Positions 58,684-64,000 of a stretch of 64,000 nucleotides of DNA are shown here, piece by piece. Made by a program: the position numbers and the translations under genes. Position 1 is the first letter of the stretch; every line of letters starts with the position of its first letter. The notes under the pieces were generated by a model. That model did no database searches, had not been told where the DNA came from, and was given only the letters and a program-made list of their open reading frames with translations. The stretch is from Fremontodendron californicum (lineage: Eukaryota; Streptophyta; Magnoliopsida; Malvales; Malvaceae): contig JAULJL010000017.1 of assembly GCA_030761205.1 (NCBI GenBank), positions 6,396,001 to 6,460,000 of the forward strand, read 5' to 3'.

Positions 58684-60471
58684 ACCAGTCCTCTTGGTTT
58701 TGCATTGGGTCTCTCTATCTCTCTCTCCCCTTTTGCTTATCTAAAACTTACTCTACTTGAGCTTCTAGGCAATTAGTCTATTACTATTTCTACTACTATA
58801 TTTCCTTTGCAGGCAAGCAAGAAAAGGGTAGATAAAGAAAGCATTAAAGATTTGGAATCACACCACCATCACTACCTTCACCTCGGGGTTCTGTTCTTTG
58901 CTTGTAATCTTTTAATCTTTTCACATTTGAATATGTTCTGTTAGATTACTTATGAGCAGATACGCCATGTGTTTTTGCATTGTTTTCCTCAAAATGATTA
59001 GTAGAATGGGCTGGTTTATTTTTGATAATTGAGCCAAACCTTTGAGGGTAGTCAAGCACCTTAGATTCTTTTCCCTCTTTTTTTTTTTCTCTCAAAGAAG
59101 TAAATTTGATTTCAAAATGTCATCAAATGCTGTTTCCATTGTGTTTACCATCATTGGATTCCTACCCACAGGGATAGGCATTCCACTAGGAAAATCTCCA
59201 TGAAACTTTTCTGCGAGAGATTCTCCAAATCCCTTCCTAAACAATGCTAAAATAAAATCACCCAACTACCTGTTTTAGCTAGCTGTTCTCTATCTCTCTC
59301 TCTTTTTTATTTATTTTTTATCTCCCCCTCTCCAGCCATGATTCTTAACCTGGGATTTCTCATTCCTCAAAACAGGTGGCTATGGCCAAAATTATAGTAT
59401 AACATAAAGCAATTTATGGTACACGATTAACAAGATAAGCATCATCTTTTGTTTTGTGAAAGACAAAAAAAAATAGATGCAAAGCATAAGCTGTATTTAA
59501 TTATAATCAGAGTAAGAAGTCCATACAGATGCATCATCTTCTCCTTGTCCTTAGCTAATCAATCTAGTATTCAACCTTGATGTCAATGCCTCAATGGGGT
59601 TTCATTGCTATCGGGTTTCCAACCATTGGCATTTGCTCTGTTTCACCGTCCTGTTTTTCTTCAAATAAATTATGTGCTTGATTTATGTCACCTTATTTAT
59701 TTTCGTTTAAACTTCAACTACTGTACTTTTTGTTTCCTGACTTGGCTGGCCTTACTTGCTTGTTAACCTAAACCAATGCTTGTGCCGGGGACATGTCTTG
59801 CTTAAGGAGCAAATAGTCAAGGTCCTCTAGATTTTAATTACTTGAACTCAAACCAATGTAACATTACTTATCACCCTTGAAATCAAGTCAGTTAAATAAG
59901 AACTTTGTTAATAAGTGTGTTCAGTTGAAAAGCAGAGACCGTTATCAACACCAGGAAAATTGTTTGAACGAAATCCTAGCAAGTAGATAGAGAAAATTTG
60001 ATCATATTAGCAAGCATGTTCATTAACAAGACATCCTTCAAACAGAAGCCTCTTTTCCACTCCTTACCAAGGCACTCATTATTTCAGCATCTATGTGGCA
60101 GATAAAAGGAAAAGTAAAATAAAGCCAAGAAATGTTCAAAAACTGAATAATGTCCCTAACTTTGAGGCTAAACCCATGTGAATGAACACAATTTCAACCA
60201 TTAGCCTGACTCAAAACCTGCCCCTACTGCAAACTTTTAACTCTAATATACTATAATATAATCAAAAGAAGAAAAAAAAATGTGAGCCTACCTAATGGCT
60301 TTAAGGCTTAAGGATTCAAAATGCTGAGACAGAGCCCAGAGCTCAAGGTGGTGAGTGGTGACCTTGGAAACCTCCCCTCCAGGGAATCTAAACACGTTTT
60401 GTTCTGTTTTGTCAAAGCCCTGATTAAAATAAAAACCAACCAACTCCACTTTTAATACCTTCTTTATAGGC
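58684..60471. other. Receptor kinase promoter region and intergenic DNA
   Basis: A CT-rich leader (TCTCTCTATCTCTCTCTCCCC) lies just upstream of the kinase start. Otherwise no gene or clear repeat was seen. Confidence 0.5.
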
Positions 60472-60519
60472 AATTAGCCAGCCACGCTTATCCAAAAAAA
60501 AAAAAAATTAGCCAGCCAC
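60472..60519 (+). mobile_element. Extremely truncated poly(A) retroposon
   Basis: Only GCTTATCC plus a poly(A) tail (60486-60507) remains, enclosed by the direct repeat TTAGCCAGCCAC (about 60474-60485 and 60508-60519). The CTTATCC(A)n end is the same as that of the retroposon at 27939-28142, so both probably come from one family. Confidence 0.65.
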
Positions 60520-60884
60520 TTTTCAAAAAAAAAAAAAAAAAACGTATTCAAGAAGACAGGATCCCAATTTAGATTGGGCCTGTCGAAGTCCAACTCTACC
60601 CAAAGTTTCACTCATCTGGGTTGGGCTAATCTGTATGTGGGCTCTTTCCCCCATTTTTGTGAGGTGGACAGGAACTATCACTGTATTAGAATGCAGGATT
60701 CAGGATTCAAGATTGTTGACATTGACATTGAAGGCAACTAAAAAAATTTCAACTGCCAACAATTTTGACAGTCAAATTACAACAGACAACTAGGCAAGGC
60801 AAGTTTCTTTTATCTTTTATTACAGAATTGTTATTTTTCAGAAATATAAATATTTTAATAAACACAAAATTAGTATTCTTTTTC
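60520..60884. other. Region upstream of the RIQ-type gene
   Basis: Starts with a second A-rich tract (60524-60542). Presumed promoter and leader of the next gene. No strong TATA box stands out. Confidence 0.4.
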
Positions 60885-61728
60885 ATGGCTTCCTCAGCAA
60901 TGGTTGATAAACTCTGCTTTGTAACACCACACTCTCCAAAATGTTACTACAAGAACCAAACCCTAGCTCTCACCCACTCCCATTTCTTGTTTTCCACATC
61001 CTTTTTAAGGTTAAAGAGAAAAACCCTCTTCTCAAATATCAAATTTAACAAGCCCTTGTCACCAAGACCCCTGGTTTATGCTCTTCAGTCCAACTTCTTT
61101 AAAGGTTTGCTTTTACTTTCCCTTTCTTTTTAGTCTTTGGAATAAGCATTGTTATTTTGCTGGATGTTAAAAGTGATATGGTTGAAAATGGGGATTAAAC
61201 AATATTTTTTTTATTGAAATAAAAGAATTGAATTGTCAGAATTTTGTCATAAACTTGTATAATCTAGTTTGGGTCTTTTTCATTAGTATGTTATTTGTAC
61301 ATATTGCTTGCATTCTTATCTTTTATGCAAGGGGCATACTGCATTGGAAGCACACAATCAAGTTAACATGCTGCTTTTAGCGATAAGCTGTAGGGTTCAT
61401 GCTAATTCAAGCAAATAAGGTTCAATTTCTTGTTCTCAATTTTGTACTAACAGCCATTTTGAACTCTATGAATAGCTGTTCAAACAGTATGGAAGGTTGG
61501 GAAGGATGGAATTGAAGCTGGAACCAATCTAGTGCCAGTAAGTTCATCTTGTTGCTCCTGTGACTCTAGTGTGTCAAATTAAGGTTATAGTGAAGATATT
61601 CTTCCTCATGTTTTTGAGTTCAGGACTCTGTACCAAGGCCAATAGCAAGAATCTCAGTTACAGTTGTTGCTCTGACTGTTACACTTTTTGTACTAAAGTC
61701 ATTCCTGTCGACAGCTTTATTCGTGCTG
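60885..61728 (+). CDS. RIQ: RIQ-type plastid membrane protein (DUF1118), 3' end not found
   Basis: Three exons: 60885-61104, 61476-61537 and 61624-61728, all with GT..AG sites and joined in frame (129 residues so far). Exon 1 begins MASSAMVDKLCFVTPHSP and is rich in Ser, Thr, Lys and Arg with no acidic stretch, as in a chloroplast transit peptide. Exons 2-3 give VQTVWKVGKDGIEAGTNLVP then DSVPRPIARISVTVVALTV and a membrane helix, the conserved core of DUF1118 proteins. The Arabidopsis members RIQ1 and RIQ2 sit in grana thylakoids and affect non-photochemical quenching and grana stacking. The last exon (second helix and C-terminal tail) was not recognised up to the window edge. It may lie beyond it after a large, transposon-bearing intron. 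Confidence 0.75.
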
Positions 61729-61875
61729 GTATGTTGTCTTTCTTTCTTTCCATCTATAAGAATATATGTTTGATGATTTCATATTGGTTTTGCTGCAGCA
61801 TATTCTGTATATGTCTATATGATTTATATTTACGATAGCTTCGTAATTGGTAGTTGCTGCCCATGACTTTGCTTA

Positions 61876-61906
61876 TATTATAATAATAATAATAATAATA
61901 ATAATA
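61876..61906. repeat. (ATA)n microsatellite
   Basis: About ten ATA units in what would be the third intron of the RIQ-type gene. Confidence 0.85.
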
Positions 61907-61995
61907 AAATTTACTGCTGCTGATTTTAACACCGTCCGTTTGGTGATCATTATGCAACGCTGTGCATTTCTTCCAATTATTGAATTCTGTATATG

Positions 61996-62191
61996 TTCAA
62001 GAGCTATGTTGCACCGACTCTTCATTTTTCTTGAAGTACCCGTGTCCAACATCCGTGTCCGACACATATCCGGACATGGGTATGGGGATATGATCCTCCA
62101 AAGACCCTCCAAGTACATGAAAATCTTGGAAAAAATTGAACATACCCGTGTCCGACACTCACACCCGAGTCCAAGTAACATAGTTCAAGAG
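61996..62191. mobile_element. MITE with 8-bp target duplication (hAT-like)
   Basis: A 180-bp element (62004-62183) with ends CTATGTTGCACCGACTC and GAGTCCAAGTAACATAG, flanked by TTCAAGAG on both sides (61996-62003, 62184-62191). The interior CCGTGTCCGACAC motifs occur in both orientations. Confidence 0.85.
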
Positions 62192-62294
62192 AGGTTTTAG
62201 ATAGCAACATCAATTCAGTACTAGAAGTTAAACACATCAGCAGGAACTGCAAGCTATGGCTTGTGGAATTGCTAGCACTTGTATTTTGCTTTCG

Positions 62295-62443
62295 AAGGCA
62301 CAAAATGGATTTGTTGTTCCTTAACATTTAGATGCAAAGGGAGAGAACAAGACCTTGTGGACAGCAGAAGGCACAAAATGAATTTGTTGTTCCTTAACAT
62401 TTAGATGCAAGGGGAGAGAACAAGCCCTTGTGGACAGCAGAAG
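62295..62443. repeat. Tandem duplication of about 75 bp
   Basis: AAGGCACAAAATG[GA]ATTTG..GGACAGCAG occurs twice in succession, with about three differences. Confidence 0.85.
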
Positions 62444-62575
62444 TCTGCTACATACAACTACACGCACATATATAGGGTAATAGTCTCATTTTATTGCACT
62501 TACATGGTTAAGAATAGATGTGTTTATACTTAGAATGACCATGTAACCTATAAGAATGTGAGCTATCCAACATGT

Positions 62576-63314
62576 TAATCTGAAGAGTTAATGTCCTCTA
62601 CGGCCCTTGATGTATTGGAAAATTTCTAATGTGGTACCTATACTAAAAATATCAATTAGGTTCCTAAATTTTCAATATGTCTATCAAGTAACCAAACCCT
62701 TAACACCGTTAATGAAAAATGCTGACGTGAGCATCAATCAATAAAAATTTGACACGTGACTGCCATGTGTCATATATTTTTATAAAAACTGAAAATAACA
62801 AATTTTTTTCTTTCTTTTTCCTTTTTTTTTTCCCTTCTCTCTTCCCCTTTCTCTTCTCTCTCTCGATTTCCCCACCTTTTATGGCCAATCCGGCCATTAT
62901 CCGATCAAGTTTGGCAAGACAAGGTCGGATCTGTCATTAGAATGGCTGGATCCAGCCATAAAAGGAGGTGGAGGGTGGGGGAATCGGGAGAGAATAAGAA
63001 GAAGGGGAGAGAAAGGAAAAGAAAAAAAATTTTGATTTTCATTTTTTTTAATTATGACTCATGGCAACCACATTACTGTCACATGTATATATTTTATCTG
63101 TTTTTCTTGTTAACATGGCATTTTTTTTGACACATGTCATAATTTAATTGGATAAAGGTCAAATCATCATTTTTTAACGATGTTAAGAGTTGGACTAACA
63201 TGATAAATGGACTCAAAGTTTAGGTACCTAATTAAACATTTTGATAGTACAAGTACCATATTAGAACTTTACCAATACTATATGGGCCTCATAGGACGAT
63301 ATCCCTAATCTAAA
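62576..63314. mobile_element. Foldback Mutator-like non-autonomous element
   Basis: A 721-bp element (62585-63305) whose two halves are inverted copies. The outer TIR (GAGTTAATGTCCTCTACGGCCC versus, on the other strand, GGGATATCGTCCTATGAGGCCC) continues through TCTAATGTGGTAC and AATTAGGT.CCTAAA toward pyrimidine- and purine-rich inner arms and a TGGCTGGATCCAGCCA centre. Flanks TAATCTGAA and TAATCTAAA form a 9-bp duplication with one mismatch, as for Mutator-like elements. Short ORFs inside are not real genes. Confidence 0.75.
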
Positions 63315-63650
63315 TTTGATATGTAAAGAAGCCACGCTGCCTTGTTTGCTTGCATCTTGAGGGCTCCCTTCCCAAACTGTAAAAAATGACAAGTGGTGTT
63401 ACTTAAATCTAAATCTAATAACAGAGCCGCATCCTTTCTGTGCTAATAAGCCAAAACAAAAGTGAACCCACAAAAATGCAAAATATGATTTAGTAGCTTT
63501 ACATAGCTCTCCACTTGGTTCACTGTCATGATAATGAAGGAAGGCAACAGGGGAGCATCCAAAGATAGAACAAGAAGGAAAAGAAGGTTGAAATGGGCTG
63601 AAACAGAATTATTGCAACAAGAACTGGTAACTAATGGGAAGATGGAAGTT
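63315..63650. other. Intergenic or intronic DNA
   Basis: No gene seen. Confidence 0.4.
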
Positions 63651-63651
63651 G

Positions 63652-63769
63652 AGCTGGATAACCATTATTGTTGACTTGGCAGAAAGAGTAGTTATTTAGA
63701 ATATTGCTAGTTGGATAGCCATTATTGTTGACTAGCTATGAAGAGTATTTATCTAGAATATTGTAATTA
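63652..63769. repeat. Two tandem copies of an about 59-bp unit
   Basis: [AT]G[CT]TGGATA[AG]CCATTATTGTTGACT followed by GAGTA..TTATTTAGAATATTG occurs twice in a row. It may be part of an LTR, but I could not delimit one. Confidence 0.6.
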
Positions 63770-63866
63770 TAGGTTTTGTCAGGACTTGCACATTGAGTGC
63801 TATATGTATTGCAAGCTGCAAGCTGTATGAAGATAGAAAAATAATAATAAACCTACTGATATAACC

Positions 63867-64000
63867 TTGGTTTTCTGCAAACTTAGCATCTATTTCCTTT
63901 CTTTGTTCTTCCCACCATTTTGGAACGGTGGCTTTTGCAGCTTTTAAAGATTCCAGCTCAGATTGCAAGGCATGAACTTGCTCCTGTAGGGTATTCAAGC
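63867..64000 (-). CDS. Unidentified coiled-coil exon-like ORF at the right edge
   Basis: Minus-strand reading gives MNTLQEQVHALQSELESLKA then a charged stretch ending KEIDAKFAENQG, with a possible donor (CAAG|GTTATA) at about 63866. It looks like a coiled coil, either an exon of a gene lying beyond the window or the start of a retrotransposon gag. I do not recognise it, and the codons downstream of the donor (FIIIFLSSYS) look non-coding. Confidence 0.3.

Noticed and set aside
61847..62327. Overlapping ORFs on both strands with Ile runs
   Set aside because: Ile runs come from the ATA microsatellite, and the rest is the hAT MITE.
62709..63130. Lys/Arg/Glu-rich ORFs
   Set aside because: They come from the purine and pyrimidine arms of the foldback element.

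Overview
The window is nuclear DNA of a flowering plant, almost certainly a eudicot. It has AT-rich intergenic DNA, split genes with GT..AG introns, an ABI3-type B3 transcription factor, an RGI-type LRR receptor kinase, a plastid RIQ/DUF1118-type protein, cysteine-rich secreted peptides, and many plant transposable elements. I see no bacterial, organellar or rRNA/tRNA genes. The species cannot be named from sequence alone.

Layout. 1-17034: two nested, degenerate Ogre/Tat-like Ty3/gypsy elements, both on the minus strand. Element A (1-6749, running off the left edge) has a 4.1 kb LTR and a short gag, and sits inside the reverse transcriptase of element B (6750-17034). B keeps an extra ORF upstream of gag, gag, protease plus G-patch, a candidate intron, the 5' half of pol and a 2.1 kb LTR. 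17035-25000: two paralogous secreted glycine-rich protein genes (18.7-19.0 kb and 24.4-24.9 kb), separated by a MITE and an internally deleted Ty1/copia element (20757-23659, target duplication GATGT). 26150-38520: three paralogous two-exon genes for cysteine-rich defensin-like peptides. Two lie in a visible segmental duplication. A full-length Ty1/copia element with identical-looking 327-bp LTRs sits in the second copy, and a small poly(A) retroposon sits just upstream of the first gene. 38702-42159: a CACTA transposon with CACTA ends and TTA target duplication, carrying intron-containing exons of a pyroglutamyl peptidase I gene. 42472-46758: two hAT-like non-autonomous elements with 8-bp target duplications, and an ACGT/RY motif cluster between them. 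49294-52123: a complete six-exon ABI3 gene. 54875-58683: a complete two-exon RGI-type LRR receptor kinase on the opposite strand. 60885-61728: the first three exons of a RIQ-type plastid gene whose last exon I did not find. 62004-64000: a hAT MITE, a foldback Mutator-like element, short tandem duplications and an unidentified exon-like ORF at the edge.

The host genes do not form one pathway. ABI3 (seed maturation and ABA response), the RGI kinase (root meristem peptide perception) and the RIQ protein (thylakoid organisation) are independent single genes. ABI3 and an RGI1-type kinase are also fairly close on Arabidopsis chromosome 3, so their adjacency may be conserved synteny. The peptide genes and glycine-rich genes are local duplicates. 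The most interesting items are the CACTA element with captured peptidase exons, the recent copia insertion with one in-frame stop and a 19-bp leader repeat, and the tandem peptide genes with a retroposon in one promoter. I did not find evidence for a wholly new biological system.
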